Assembly: GCF_019351435.1 (NCBI RefSeq)
Contig: NZ_JAHWYN010000009.1
Coordinates: forward strand, 62,001 to 126,000
Length of the DNA: 64,000 nucleotides
Direction: 5' to 3'
Source of the DNA: Flavobacterium taihuense
GTDB lineage: Bacteria > Bacteroidota > Bacteroidia > Flavobacteriales > Flavobacteriaceae
Shown here: positions 16,614-25,996 of the stretch, piece after piece
Layout: each line of letters starts with the position of its first letter
Numbering within the stretch: position 1 is the stretch's first letter
Position numbers and translations under genes: made by a program
Notes under the pieces: model-generated
Told to the model about the DNA's origin: nothing
Databases searched by the model: none
The model's input: the letters and a program-made list of their open reading frames with translations, nothing else

Positions 16614-18416
16614 ATGGGTTTAGTTACCGCCAAAGAAGTTGCAAAGACAATAAACACGGACAAGTACGGCGTTTTCGGTACTTTTTCAGGTTGGTTGTTA
16701 ATGAAAGTTTTGAAAATCTCAACGTTAAACAAAATATACGACCGCAACAAACATTTGAAAGAGTTGCCGTTCTTGAATGCTATATTGGATGAGTTTCAAA
16801 TTAAGTTTGAAATACCCGAAGAAGACTTTAAACGATTACCAAAAGATGGCGCCTACATAACAATTTCAAATCATCCTCTTGGGGGAATTGATGGCATTTT
16901 ACTTTTGAAATTAATGCTTGAAAGAGAACCTAATTTTAAAATTATAGCCAATTTTTTACTGCATCGTATTGACCCGATGAAACCGTATATTATGCCGGTA
17001 AATCCTTTTGAAAACCACAAAGACGCCAAGTCTAGCGTGGTAGGAATCAAGGAAACCTTGCGGCATTTAAGAGATGGTAAGCCATTGGGAATGTTTCCCG
17101 CTGGTGAAGTTTCTACTTATAAAGACGGAAAACTGGTGGTTGACAAAGCTTGGGAAGAAGGGGCTATCAAAGTAATCCGAAAAGCACAAGTCCCTGTAGT
17201 TCCGATTTACTTTCATGCCAAAAACAGTCGTTTGTTTTATTTTCTGTCCAAAATAAATGACACGTTGAGAACAGCTAAGCTGCCATCGGAATTACTCACA
17301 CAGAAAGATCGTATTATCAAAGTGCGTGTTGGGAAACCCATTTCGGTTGCCGAACAAAACGAACATGAATCGATTGAAGATTACACGGAATTCCTGAGAA
17401 AGAAAACGTATATGCTGGCCAATCCTTTTGAAAAAGAGAATAATTTTTTGAATACGGCTAATTTGATTCCTACCAAAAGCCCTAAAAAAATTGTCACTCC
17501 CGCCAGTACCGAAAAAATGATTGCCGAAGTGGACGTTTTGAGAACAAAAGATCTTCGCCTTTTACAAAGTAAAAACTACGAAGTGTTTTTTGCCGAGGCG
17601 AAACAGATTCCAAACATATTACATGAAATTGGTCGTTTGCGTGAGATTACTTTTAGAGAAGTGGGTGAAGGAACAAACGAATCCATTGACATTGACAAAT
17701 ACGATCAATACTATCGTCACCTCTTTTTGTGGGATGATGATACCAAACAAATTGCAGGGGCTTACCGTATGGGATTGGGATCTCACATTTTTCCGAAATA
17801 TGGTATTGAAGGTTTTTATCTGAACGGGCTTTTCCGTTTTGAACCCGAATTGCATGACATGATGAGTAAGTCTATCGATATGGGTAGAGCTTTCATCATC
17901 AAGGAATACCAACAAAAACCAATGCCGTTATTCTTGTTGTGGAGAGGAATTATACATACCACCTTACATTATCCAGAACATAAATATTTATTGGGTGGCG
18001 TGAGTATCAGTAATCAGTTTTCAGATTTCTCTAAATCATTGATGATTGAATTCATGAAGTCACACTACTACGATCCTTATATCGCGCAATACGTACACCC
18101 GAAAAAGGAGTTCAAAGTCAAACTAAAAGATGCTGATAAGGATTTCATTTTTGATGAAGCAGAAGCTGATTTGAATAAATTTGATAAACTTATTGACGAA
18201 TTGGAACCGGGGATTTTGAGACTTCCTGTATTGATTAAAAAATACATCAAACAAAACGCAAAACTGGTTGCTTTTAATGTCGATCCATTATTCAATAATG
18301 CAATTGATGGATTAATGTACATTCGAATAGCGGACATTCCTGAAAGCACAATGAAACCTGTTATGGAAGAATTTCAAGCCGAATTGGAACGAAAGTTGAA
18401 CGATAAGGAAGAGTAG
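16614..18416 (+). CDS. olsF: OlsF-like bifunctional acyltransferase (ornithine/glycine lipid synthesis)
   Basis: 600 residues with two acyltransferase domains. The N-terminal part is PlsC-like (about 60-275): ISNHPLGGIDG is the active-site His/Asp motif, MFPAGEVSTYK the substrate loop, VVPIYFHAKNSR the later motif. The C-terminal part (about 320-500) is a GNAT-type N-acyltransferase (IGRLREITFREVGEGTNESI, YGIEGFYLNGLFRF, MDMGRAF-like segment). OlsF proteins of this layout make ornithine lipids in one polypeptide: the GNAT part adds the amide acyl chain and the PlsC part the ester chain. Glycine or another amino acid as head group is possible. Membrane-associated on the cytosolic side. Confidence 0.85.
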   Translation: MGLVTAKEVAKTINTDKYGVFGTFSGWLLMKVLKISTLNKIYDRNKHLKELPFLNAILDEFQIKFEIPEEDFKRLPKDGAYITISNHPLGGIDGILLLKLMLEREPNFKIIANFLLHRIDPMKPYIMPVNPFENHKDAKSSVVGIKETLRHLRDGKPLGMFPAGEVSTYKDGKLVVDKAWEEGAIKVIRKAQVPVVPIYFHAKNSRLFYFLSKINDTLRTAKLPSELLTQKDRIIKVRVGKPISVAEQNEHESIEDYTEFLRKKTYMLANPFEKENNFLNTANLIPTKSPKKIVTPASTEKMIAEVDVLRTKDLRLLQSKNYEVFFAEAKQIPNILHEIGRLREITFREVGEGTNESIDIDKYDQYYRHLFLWDDDTKQIAGAYRMGLGSHIFPKYGIEGFYLNGLFRFEPELHDMMSKSIDMGRAFIIKEYQQKPMPLFLLWRGIIHTTLHYPEHKYLLGGVSISNQFSDFSKSLMIEFMKSHYYDPYIAQYVHPKKEFKVKLKDADKDFIFDEAEADLNKFDKLIDELEPGILRLPVLIKKYIKQNAKLVAFNVDPLFNNAIDGLMYIRIADIPESTMKPVMEEFQAELERKLNDKEE

Positions 18417-18470
18417 ATTACAGACTGCAGAATTTACAGCGATGAAAATAGAGTCAAGAATTTAGAATTA

Positions 18471-18498
18471 AAAAAAAATCCCAAAAGGGATTTTTTTT
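18471..18498. terminator. Bidirectional terminator
   Basis: A perfect 12-bp stem AAAAAAAATCCC / GGGATTTTTTTT with loop AAAA between convergent olsF (+) and the DUF2752 gene (-). Confidence 0.9.
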
Positions 18499-18502
18499 AT
18501 GT

Positions 18503-18940
18503 TTATTTCCAAATGGATTCTTTCAGAATTGAATCGTAGGTATTATTTTCTACAAAATAGGTTATTCTAACGATTTGATAAAAAATCAAAAAGCAAGCTA
18601 GAACGTATGCTAGTTTTTTATTGTATAAAATTCCATTTAGATAATCCTTTTTAGTAATCAATTCAGCTAACAGGACGAGTATTGTCACTACACAAAAGAG
18701 AACGACGAACGGACCCAAAATATGATAATACAAACTTTTATAGAGATCCCCTTCATAAAAATACACCAATGACTTGGTTATCCCACAGCCAGGACAAGGG
18801 AAACCAGTAAGCATTTTGAAAGGACACAAAGACTGATCCGTTTCAAGATGATTGTTCTGGTTATGCAACATTAAAAAAAACGGAATTACAAGAGTTATAA
18901 CAGCCCCTATAATTCCGAATATTTTTCTATCTCGTTTCAT
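18503..18940 (-). CDS. DUF2752 membrane protein
   Basis: About 145 residues from the ATG at 18940 (MKRDRKIFGIIGAV). An upstream in-frame ATG at 18979 would overlap the neighbouring gene by 35 nt, so the shorter start, 4 bp after that gene's stop, is preferred. The DUF2752 hallmark CPFKMLTGFPCPGCGITKS is present, with a CPGCG knuckle next to membrane helices (IIGAVITLVIPFFLML; GPFVVLFCVVTILVLLAEL; LAYVLACFLIFYQIV). Function is unknown; the Cys motif suggests metal binding at the membrane. Pairs with the DUF4234 gene. Confidence 0.85.
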   Translation of the reverse strand: MKRDRKIFGIIGAVITLVIPFFLMLHNQNNHLETDQSLCPFKMLTGFPCPGCGITKSLVYFYEGDLYKSLYYHILGPFVVLFCVVTILVLLAELITKKDYLNGILYNKKLAYVLACFLIFYQIVRITYFVENNTYDSILKESIWK

Positions 18941-18944
18941 TTTT

Positions 18945-19328
18945 TTATGAATACAATTTATTGATTTCGCTTTGCACAATCATTGCTGCAACCATTGGGA
19001 ATAACAACCCTAAGACTAATAAAAGCACAGAATCGTCCTTCATTGGCAATCCAACTCTTTTATGAACCGCTGGCAAACCATCTTTACCCACCAAATAAAA
19101 GAAATAGGCATTTACCGGATAACAACAACCTGCAAAAATGGCAATAGGTTGAGAAATAATTTCTTTTTCGTAAACTGCATTTAATACCTCCGCAGCTTTT
19201 ATATTCCAATAGATTAAATACAATCCACAGGTCAAAAAACTTAAAATTAACACCACAACAGGGTCTACTTTAAAGGTTGGGATTGGGCTCACTGGTGTGT
19301 TCCAAGTTTCTTCCGGTTTGTTTTCCAT
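18945..19328 (-). CDS. DUF4234 membrane protein
   Basis: 127 residues with a Pro-rich N-terminus and membrane segments (VVVLILSFLTCGLYLIYW, about 24-41; LLLVLGLLFPMVAAMIV, about 101-118). The first helix with its GLYLIYWNIKAAEVLN continuation is the DUF4234 signature. DUF2752 and small DUF4234/TM2-type genes often sit together in Bacteroidota. No function is established; the short gap implies one transcript. Confidence 0.8.
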   Translation of the reverse strand: MENKPEETWNTPVSPIPTFKVDPVVVLILSFLTCGLYLIYWNIKAAEVLNAVYEKEIISQPIAIFAGCCYPVNAYFFYLVGKDGLPAVHKRVGLPMKDDSVLLLVLGLLFPMVAAMIVQSEINKLYS

Positions 19329-19419
19329 AACTTATACTTTAGTTTTTGTTTGTTAATGGACTAAATTATGAAAAATATCACAAAAACCTATTTTTTAGGG
19401 CGTTAAAAATCTTACAATA

Positions 19420-20370
19420 CTAATTTTTTACGTACAATGCTTTAATTTTATCGACAATCACTTGCGCCAAACGTTCGTGACTTTCGTAGGTCCAGCCTGC
19501 TATATGGGGAGTCAAAATCACTTTCCTCCCATCCAATAAATACTGAAAAGCTTCTGGTGTATTTTTGTCTTGAAAGAGTGTTTCAAAAGATAGTTTTTCG
19601 TATTCTAAAACGTCTAGGCCAGCTCCCAGCACTTTTCCGGATTGCATGGCGGTAACCAAATCGGCTGTTATAATATTCTTTCCTCTTGAAGTATTGATAA
19701 TCCAAATATTTTTTGCGAAAGCATTAATGAAATCTGAATTCACCATTTTATCGGTTTCGGGTGTCCAAGGAATGTGCAAACTCAATACATCGGTTTTTTG
19801 TTGTAACTCTTCTAATGAAACTTGTCTCGCATTGGCATCCCCAACATTTTCTTTGATGTCATAACACAATACTTCCACGTCAAAACCACGAAGTTTTTTG
19901 GCAAAAGCTTTTCCCATATTTCCATATCCAATAATTCCAACCGTTTTGCCGTCTAGTTCATATCCACGATTTTTCTCCCTATTCCATTCACCAGACCGAA
20001 TCTCGCGATCAGCAATATTCAATTTGTTAAACAACGACAATATCATTCCCAGAGTATGTTCGGCAACAGCATTACAGTTTCCTTCGGGCGCGGCAATCAA
20101 TGCAATATTCTTGGATGTTGCATAATCACAGTCAATACTTTCTAAACCTGCCCCTACTCTAGCGATAAATTGCAAATTTGTAGCTTTATCGATAAATTGT
20201 TTATCAATCTTAAAACGACTTCGAATTACAATTCCTTGATAGTCTTTAATTTTGGCTTCAATTTCTTGCTTAGAAGAAGTAAAATCGGCATGATTGATAA
20301 AACCAGCCTGTTCCAATTGCTCCCAAAGTAAGGGATGATTGCTGTCAATATGAAGAATTTTGATGTCCAT
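19420..20370 (-). CDS. D-isomer-specific 2-hydroxyacid dehydrogenase (phosphoglycerate-dehydrogenase-like)
   Basis: 316 residues. The NAD-binding fold is clear in VGIIGYGNMGKAFAKKL (about 144-160), followed by LSLHIPWTPETDKM, INTSRGKNI with the catalytic Arg, and TPHIAGWTYESHER with the catalytic His. QFIARVGAGLESIDC is the substrate-side motif. There is no ACT domain, so it is the short form. Serine-pathway phosphoglycerate oxidation is possible but the substrate cannot be fixed from sequence. A -7 box lies at 20396-20403. Confidence 0.85.
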   Translation of the reverse strand: MDIKILHIDSNHPLLWEQLEQAGFINHADFTSSKQEIEAKIKDYQGIVIRSRFKIDKQFIDKATNLQFIARVGAGLESIDCDYATSKNIALIAAPEGNCNAVAEHTLGMILSLFNKLNIADREIRSGEWNREKNRGYELDGKTVGIIGYGNMGKAFAKKLRGFDVEVLCYDIKENVGDANARQVSLEELQQKTDVLSLHIPWTPETDKMVNSDFINAFAKNIWIINTSRGKNIITADLVTAMQSGKVLGAGLDVLEYEKLSFETLFQDKNTPEAFQYLLDGRKVILTPHIAGWTYESHERLAQVIVDKIKALYVKN

Positions 20371-20395
20371 GATGTGAATTAGTAATTTAGAATCT

Positions 20396-20403
20396 CAAAA
20401 TTA
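20396..20403 (-). promoter_or_regulatory. -7 box for hydroxyacid dehydrogenase gene
   Basis: Minus strand TAATTTTG, 26 bp before the start at 20370. Confidence 0.4.
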
Positions 20404-20451
20404 ATTAAAAAATTACAGTTTAAGGTTTGAACCTAGAATAATTAACCTACA

Positions 20452-21660
20452 ATGCTTAAATTAGCCATTCCTATTTTAAATCGAACCATAGAGATGAGAT
20501 TAACGAACACATTTACTGATTTTTTTCAGAGCGAAAAAGCGAGTGGACTATTGCTTCTTTTTGTAACCGTAGTTTCATTATTATTGGCCAATTCATTGAT
20601 TCAAATTGAATATATTGCTTTTTGGAATACGGAAATTGGACATCATTCAATCACCCATTGGATCAATGACGGATTAATGACTATCTTCTTTTTACTAATC
20701 GGATTGGAATTGGAACGTGAAATGTACCATGGTGAATTGGCTAATATCAAAAACGCAATTCTTCCTATTTTTGGAGCCTTAGGCGGAATGATTGTACCCG
20801 CAGGGATTTTTTTGGCACTGAATTATGGAACACAGACTCAAAACGGAGCCGGAATTCCTATGGCCACCGATATTGCTTTTGCAATTGGGGTTTTGTCATT
20901 ATTAGGTAATCGAATTCCCTCCTCGCTGAAAATATTCCTGACAGCTCTTGCCGTCATAGATGATTTGGGCGCAATACTTGTCATTGCCATATTTTATACC
21001 CAAACCATTGCATTTGATAATTTACTGATTGCATTGGCTATTATGGGATTATTATTTATCTTAAACAGACGCAAAGTGCACCATCTTGCCCCTTACTTAA
21101 TTGGTGGTGTTTTTATGTGGTATTTTATGTTGAATTCTGGAGTACATGCGACAATAACAGGAGTGCTATTGGCTTTTGTAATTCCGTTTGGAGATGGTGG
21201 CACAAATAGCGCTTCCTATAAGCTGCAACATTTTCTGCATGAACCTGTAGCCTTTATTATCCTCCCTCTATTTGCTATTGCCAATACCTGCATTGCCATT
21301 AATAGCAACTGGTATGAGGGATTGAGTCATGAAAATTCAATTGGAATTATTTTGGGGCTTGTCGTGGGGAAACCGCTAGGAATCTGGCTATTTTCATTTC
21401 TTGCAGTTACATTTGGAATTTGCACTTTACCCAAAGATCTAAAATGGAAAAACATTATAGGAGCAGGAATGCTGGGGGGAATAGGATTTACGATGTCAAT
21501 TTTCATTACGTTATTGGCTTTTAAGAATGATGGCGAAGAAGTTATTACTTATTCGAAAATTGCCATATTAATTGCTTCATTTTTATCCGGTGTTTTTGGT
21601 TTTATATGGTTAAAGTTGACTTTTAAAGCTCCAACAAAACGATTAAAACCAAATAAATAG
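20452..21660 (+). CDS. nhaA: Na+/H+ antiporter NhaA
   Basis: NhaA exchanges protons for sodium across the inner membrane. Up to 402 residues with about 12 membrane helices. Family marks: INDGLMTIFFLLIGLELERE, GIPMATDIAFAIGVL, and the ion-binding pair in TALAVIDDLGAILVIAIFY (Asp-Asp), plus GAGMLGGIGFTMSIFI near the end. The ATG at 20452 gives 14 extra residues; a second ATG at 20494 (MRLTNTFTDFFQSEKASG) matches the usual NhaA N-terminus and may be the true start. A hairpin at 21660-21703 ends the unit. Confidence 0.95.
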   Translation: MLKLAIPILNRTIEMRLTNTFTDFFQSEKASGLLLLFVTVVSLLLANSLIQIEYIAFWNTEIGHHSITHWINDGLMTIFFLLIGLELEREMYHGELANIKNAILPIFGALGGMIVPAGIFLALNYGTQTQNGAGIPMATDIAFAIGVLSLLGNRIPSSLKIFLTALAVIDDLGAILVIAIFYTQTIAFDNLLIALAIMGLLFILNRRKVHHLAPYLIGGVFMWYFMLNSGVHATITGVLLAFVIPFGDGGTNSASYKLQHFLHEPVAFIILPLFAIANTCIAINSNWYEGLSHENSIGIILGLVVGKPLGIWLFSFLAVTFGICTLPKDLKWKNIIGAGMLGGIGFTMSIFITLLAFKNDGEEVITYSKIAILIASFLSGVFGFIWLKLTFKAPTKRLKPNK

Positions 21661-21703
21661 GATAAAAAACGTGTTAAATAAATCTAAAAAAGATTTTTTA
21701 TCC
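21660..21703 (+). terminator. Terminator-like inverted repeat after nhaA
   Basis: Arms GGATAAAAAA (21660-21669) and TTTTTTATCC (21694-21703), with an inner AATCT/AGATT hairpin. It starts inside the nhaA stop codon. Confidence 0.6.
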
Positions 21704-21764
21704 TTTTCTTTGTACCGTCATTGATTACAAGTATTACTCTTAAAACCTTGTAACAAATTAAATC

Positions 21765-22424
21765 ATGAAAAAAGTTTATTTTATACCCTTATTGTGTCTT
21801 GTTTTTATGTTTCAAAGTTGCTTTGAAGTCATTGAAGAAGTAAGAATAAAAGACGATGGGTCAGGGCATTTTAATTTCGTGATTAATTTTAGCCAAAGTA
21901 AAACGAAAATCAATTCGGTTTTGAAAATGGAAAAAATTAACGGCTATACCATTCCTTCCAAAGAAGAAATTAAAAAAGAAGCTTCAAAACTAGTAGCTCT
22001 GGCACAGAACACCACTGGAATTTCAAACATAAAAACCAATATCGATTTAACGAATTATATTTTTGTGGTTGATTTGGATTTTCAAAAAATAAGTAATCTG
22101 AATGCTGTTTTTTTAAAACTAAAAAACAGCAAAAAAATAGATCCAAACATCGCTACAGACTATTTCACCTTCAACGATAAAAAATTTGTTCGCAGTCAAA
22201 AAGTGCCCATAAAAGCCCTTTATGACAAATTGGAGAAAGCTGACAAAGAGGTTTTTCAAACTGCAAAATACACATCAGTATACAAATTTGACTCGACAAT
22301 TAAATCGTATTCCAATAAAAACGCAATAGCGTCCAAAAGCAAAAAAGCCATCAAACTTAATGGCTCAGTAATCAATGTAATTAACGGAAACGAAAAAATA
22401 GAAAATACAATTACACTCAATTAA
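21765..22424 (+). CDS. Lipoprotein of unknown function
   Basis: 219 residues. The signal MKKVYFIPLLCLVFMFQS is followed by Cys19, so it is a lipoprotein. The next stretch (FEVIEEVRIKDDGSGHFNFV) is beta-rich, and the rest is Lys-rich with no recognised catalytic motif. The C-terminus LNGSVINVINGNEKIENTIT is also strand-like. It is first in a tight three-gene unit (gaps of 6 and 3 bp), so it probably works with the two following exported proteins. Confidence 0.75.
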   Translation: MKKVYFIPLLCLVFMFQSCFEVIEEVRIKDDGSGHFNFVINFSQSKTKINSVLKMEKINGYTIPSKEEIKKEASKLVALAQNTTGISNIKTNIDLTNYIFVVDLDFQKISNLNAVFLKLKNSKKIDPNIATDYFTFNDKKFVRSQKVPIKALYDKLEKADKEVFQTAKYTSVYKFDSTIKSYSNKNAIASKSKKAIKLNGSVINVINGNEKIENTITLN

Positions 22425-22430
22425 AATAAT

Positions 22431-24449
22431 ATGAAAAAATATTTCTTATTCCTTGCCATTTGCATCTCTGTGACAATGTATGCGCAAGATTTAGCCAACA
22501 AAGTTCCTGAAAATGCGCCTTTTGCTTTGTGCTTTAACGGCAAAAACCTTAATGATAAAGTGGCGATCAAAACCATTCAGGAATATCCTTGGATGCAAGC
22601 ATTGTTAGAAAAAGAATTGAAGTTTTTACCAAAAGATTTAAGTCAAACAGGCATTGATTTAACCAACAAACAATATCAATACTACATCAACAAAGACTCT
22701 GTAATGAATTATGTAGTGCTAATTCCACTAAATAATTCTGCCCTGTTCGAAAAATTGGTTCAAGCTAAATATGGTGATAGTTTTAAAGTTAAAAAACAAG
22801 GAACTTATAATAGTGTTGCTACTTCAAAAAATCATCATTTGGCTTGGAATGATAAATTTGCTATTATGGTAAATGCCACTTATATAAAACCGTATAAAAA
22901 CATTTACAACGAAACTGAACCATACTCAGATCTAACAAGTATGGATACAACAGACGTTTTGGTAGACACTGCAGCAGTAACCTATGACACAATAGCACCA
23001 GCAAATGTGCCCGAAGAAATAAAATCGACACCTATTCCGGAAAAAAAGGAAAACTCCAAAAAAGGAAAAAGCGAGAAAGGAAAGAAAACCAAAAAAATAA
23101 TTGAAGAACCTGTAGTTGTCGAGCCTACCGAAGAAGAAATTTATGCCGCCCAAGATAAAGCCAATGCTGAATTGGAAGAAACCAACAGAAAGCTTTTGGA
23201 ACTTGAATTAAAAAAAACAGATTCGATAGAAAGACTAAAAATCAGCCCCGTTGTTGAGTCGATTTTCAAAGAAGCTTTTGATTCCAAAACAGAAGCCGTT
23301 GCAGCAAATTCAGCAATTTTTAAAAACAACAACCCTAAATCAGACTTTTTTATTTTCGCCGATTTGGACGCATTAACCAATCAACTCTACTCTAGTTTTG
23401 CAGGAGGAAATTCCGCTTTAATGGGAATTTATAAGAATGGAATCTTAGACAGTAATTACTACCTCAATGGTTATTTTGAAAAAGACAGAATTCGACTAAG
23501 TCAAGTAATGACACCTAAAAGTGAAGAAACCAAAAAATCATATCAGGAAATATGTGATTCGAAAATTGACAAAAACCTATTGAATTATATTGGTAATAAT
23601 GTGTTGGGATATTACTCAATTTCAGTAGACACCCAGGCCATTATAAACTATGAATACAAAGTATTAAAAAACACTTTAAATTCAGTTTACCAGTCCTACA
23701 GTAAAGACGCAAGTGGTAACGAAGCCGATGTTTTGATTGATGCAGTTGCCCTGTTTTTGGACGAAAAAGCAATTTCAGATTTAATTCCCGGAAATGCTCT
23801 TTTTGTACTCCACGATTTGAAAAAAGTTCAGCGGGATTTCATTACCTTTGATTATGATGAGAATTATGAGCAAATCGAAACCAAAGGCAACAAAGAGGAA
23901 ATACAACCTAATTTCACGTTTCTTATGAATACACGAAACGAGTCTTTTATCAACAAACTATTGCGACTTCCTTTAAATAAAAGTAAATTTACTACTACCG
24001 ACTATCAATTGACGAATGGATATTATACCATTCATTTTGAAAAAGACAATCTGCTTGAAAACTTATATCTTGGTCTAAAAAATGGTGTGGTTATGATAAC
24101 TACTTCAAAGGAAAACATTGAAAACCTCATTCAACAAAAAGTAATGCCATTGCAAGCTGATTTCAAAAAATCCATTTCAAAAAATAATTCTGCTGCTTGG
24201 TTTGATCTTCAAAAAATAATTACTGCTTCTAAAGCAGAATTTACCAAAGATGCTAAAACCAACTATTATGATATCGCCTTGAAAAATGCCGGTGAAATCA
24301 CTATGGAATCTAAATTCAAAAATGGCGCTATTGTCTCGGAAGCAACTTATACAATCAAAGGGGAACACGCAAATAGTTTGCAATACTTCTTTGATATCAT
24401 TAATGAGTTGTACGCAGAAAACAAAAAAGAAACAACCGTTACGGAGTAA
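22431..24449 (+). CDS. Large exported protein, possibly DUF4836-like
   Basis: 672 residues. Signal peptide MKKYFLFLAICISVTMYAQ, then DLANKVPENAPFALCFNGKN, a start reminiscent of DUF4836-type Bacteroidota proteins. A charged linker at about 195-280 is rich in Lys, Glu, Ser and Pro (KKENSKKGKSEKGKKTKK) and looks disordered. The C-terminal half is globular, alternating strand and helix, without known motifs. The third gene repeats the motif as IPQNADAIVMIDVKN, so the two may be distant homologues. Periplasmic or surface location is inferred; function is unknown. Confidence 0.7.
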   Translation: MKKYFLFLAICISVTMYAQDLANKVPENAPFALCFNGKNLNDKVAIKTIQEYPWMQALLEKELKFLPKDLSQTGIDLTNKQYQYYINKDSVMNYVVLIPLNNSALFEKLVQAKYGDSFKVKKQGTYNSVATSKNHHLAWNDKFAIMVNATYIKPYKNIYNETEPYSDLTSMDTTDVLVDTAAVTYDTIAPANVPEEIKSTPIPEKKENSKKGKSEKGKKTKKIIEEPVVVEPTEEEIYAAQDKANAELEETNRKLLELELKKTDSIERLKISPVVESIFKEAFDSKTEAVAANSAIFKNNNPKSDFFIFADLDALTNQLYSSFAGGNSALMGIYKNGILDSNYYLNGYFEKDRIRLSQVMTPKSEETKKSYQEICDSKIDKNLLNYIGNNVLGYYSISVDTQAIINYEYKVLKNTLNSVYQSYSKDASGNEADVLIDAVALFLDEKAISDLIPGNALFVLHDLKKVQRDFITFDYDENYEQIETKGNKEEIQPNFTFLMNTRNESFINKLLRLPLNKSKFTTTDYQLTNGYYTIHFEKDNLLENLYLGLKNGVVMITTSKENIENLIQQKVMPLQADFKKSISKNNSAAWFDLQKIITASKAEFTKDAKTNYYDIALKNAGEITMESKFKNGAIVSEATYTIKGEHANSLQYFFDIINELYAENKKETTVTE

Positions 24450-24452
24450 TTG

Positions 24453-25820
24453 ATGAAGCCCATAAAAAGCTTTTCTTTTAAGATTGCCGTGCTTCTTATC
24501 ACTTTTGGAAGTACGGCAATCCTTTATTGGTTTGGGTTTCATAAAAGATTTGACGCAAAATATATCCCACAAAATGCTGATGCAATTGTGATGATTGATG
24601 TGAAAAATGTTCGGAATTATTTTGTTTTTTCCTTTCTAAAGACCCCTTCTCAATGGAGTTCCACTGCTTTTCGAATAAATAAGAAACTGGATCTTTACCA
24701 TTTTGGCATTGAAACACCCGATTATTTTGCTTATTTTCATCTCAAAAACCAACCGATAACCCAATGGTTTACAGTTGCAAAAATTGAAAATGAAACCGAA
24801 TTTGAACAAGAAGTAATCAAAACACATTACATTAAAGAAAACCTCAACAACGGAATGAGTTCCTACTATTCCAAGTCAATGAGACTTTTGTTTATAAAAC
24901 ATTTGAACCAAATTCTAATTTCGAAAATTCCTGAAAATCAAAAGGCAATTGCAGAGAAAACAGCCGAAGATTTATTTTTGAAAAAACTTTTTTTGGATGC
25001 TAAAAAAACAGAAAAAACGATTGATACAAACAATGCAATTACGCTTTGGATCAAAAAAAATAGTTTACTTGAAGAAGATGGAATTATAAATATAACTTTA
25101 GAAAAACAAGAAGTAGTCGCCGACGGGAAGCTACAATTAAAATCGAAGTATAAAAAAGAAACCACATTTTCGCAAAACCCAAATGCTTTATTGTCTTTTG
25201 GCTTTAATTTTGAAATGGTTCATGATCTAAATATTCTCAAACCTCATTCTATTCAAATCAACAAAATAATTGGTTTCGATTTGGATTCTGTTTTTGTTCA
25301 CGAACCAACCAAAACTGAATTAGTGTTGAATGAAATAATCGAAAAGAAAGATTCGGCTATTAGTTACGACTATGATGATGATTTTAATCCAATCAAAAAA
25401 GTGATTGTTCATACCAGCCGTGAACCTTCCTTTTATTTCTCAATGCTAACGAAAGATTCTCAAAAAGTCTACACTTACTTAAAAACAAAAAAGGCAATCG
25501 ACAACCATCAAATATTCGTAAATTTCCCTTTGGCCCCAACCAAAACTTCTATTAGGAATAATGCTTTGACACTAGAGGCTAATCTTTCAAAGCATAATTA
25601 TCTTCAAACTTCCCAACCGAAAATAGGCTATTTGCAAGTACATTTCAACAAACTTGAACCTAAAGAATGGCATTATATTATTGGTAAAAACAAAAATTTA
25701 GAACATTTTAAATCATTGGAAGTTTTGGAAATTAATCTTACGCAAGAAAATAACTTAGTTCATTTTCAAGCTCGTTTAAAAACAAAAGACCAAAAAAGTT
25801 TAATTGAAGTAATTAAGTAA
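24453..25820 (+). CDS. Membrane-anchored protein of unknown function
   Basis: 455 residues from the ATG at 24453, 3 bp after the previous stop; a TTG codon directly in front is in frame but less likely as start. An N-terminal membrane helix (FKIAVLLITFGSTAILYWFG, about 9-28) anchors it. Then comes FDAKYIPQNADAIVMIDVKN, which resembles the N-terminus of the preceding protein. A conserved-looking acidic patch YDYDDDFNPIKKV lies near 307-319. No enzyme motif is visible. End of the three-gene unit. Confidence 0.7.
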   Translation: MKPIKSFSFKIAVLLITFGSTAILYWFGFHKRFDAKYIPQNADAIVMIDVKNVRNYFVFSFLKTPSQWSSTAFRINKKLDLYHFGIETPDYFAYFHLKNQPITQWFTVAKIENETEFEQEVIKTHYIKENLNNGMSSYYSKSMRLLFIKHLNQILISKIPENQKAIAEKTAEDLFLKKLFLDAKKTEKTIDTNNAITLWIKKNSLLEEDGIINITLEKQEVVADGKLQLKSKYKKETTFSQNPNALLSFGFNFEMVHDLNILKPHSIQINKIIGFDLDSVFVHEPTKTELVLNEIIEKKDSAISYDYDDDFNPIKKVIVHTSREPSFYFSMLTKDSQKVYTYLKTKKAIDNHQIFVNFPLAPTKTSIRNNALTLEANLSKHNYLQTSQPKIGYLQVHFNKLEPKEWHYIIGKNKNLEHFKSLEVLEINLTQENNLVHFQARLKTKDQKSLIEVIK

Positions 25821-25872
25821 AACACTTCAGAATCAGCTCATAAAAACCAAAAAATAATATTACGTCTTTTTC

Positions 25873-25887
25873 TTACGTACTACGTAA
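25873..25887. promoter_or_regulatory. Operator-like palindrome upstream of DUF1800 gene
   Basis: TTACGTA-C-TACGTAA is a perfect 15-bp palindrome. It is flanked by ATTACGTC (25858-25865) and ATTACGCG (25889-25896), giving four ACG half-site-like words in 40 bp, about 50 bp upstream of the -7 box at 25935. Confidence 0.45.
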
Positions 25888-25934
25888 AATTACGCGTTAT
25901 ACAGTTATTTTTACACCTTTTATACCTATTTCTA

Positions 25935-25942
25935 TATATTTG
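25935..25942 (+). promoter_or_regulatory. -7 box for DUF1800-DUF1501 operon
   Basis: TATATTTG matches TAnnTTTG, 54 bp before the ATG at 25997. Confidence 0.5.
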
Positions 25943-25996
25943 TCGTTTGTATTTAGTCATTATGTTTATGGCGATCAAAATTAGAAATCATTTTTT

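Noticed and set aside
16412..16750. 112-aa minus-strand ORF overlapping the olsF start
   Set aside because: Runs antisense into olsF across its promoter; composition is hydrophobic/Phe-rich as expected from AT-rich shadow sequence.
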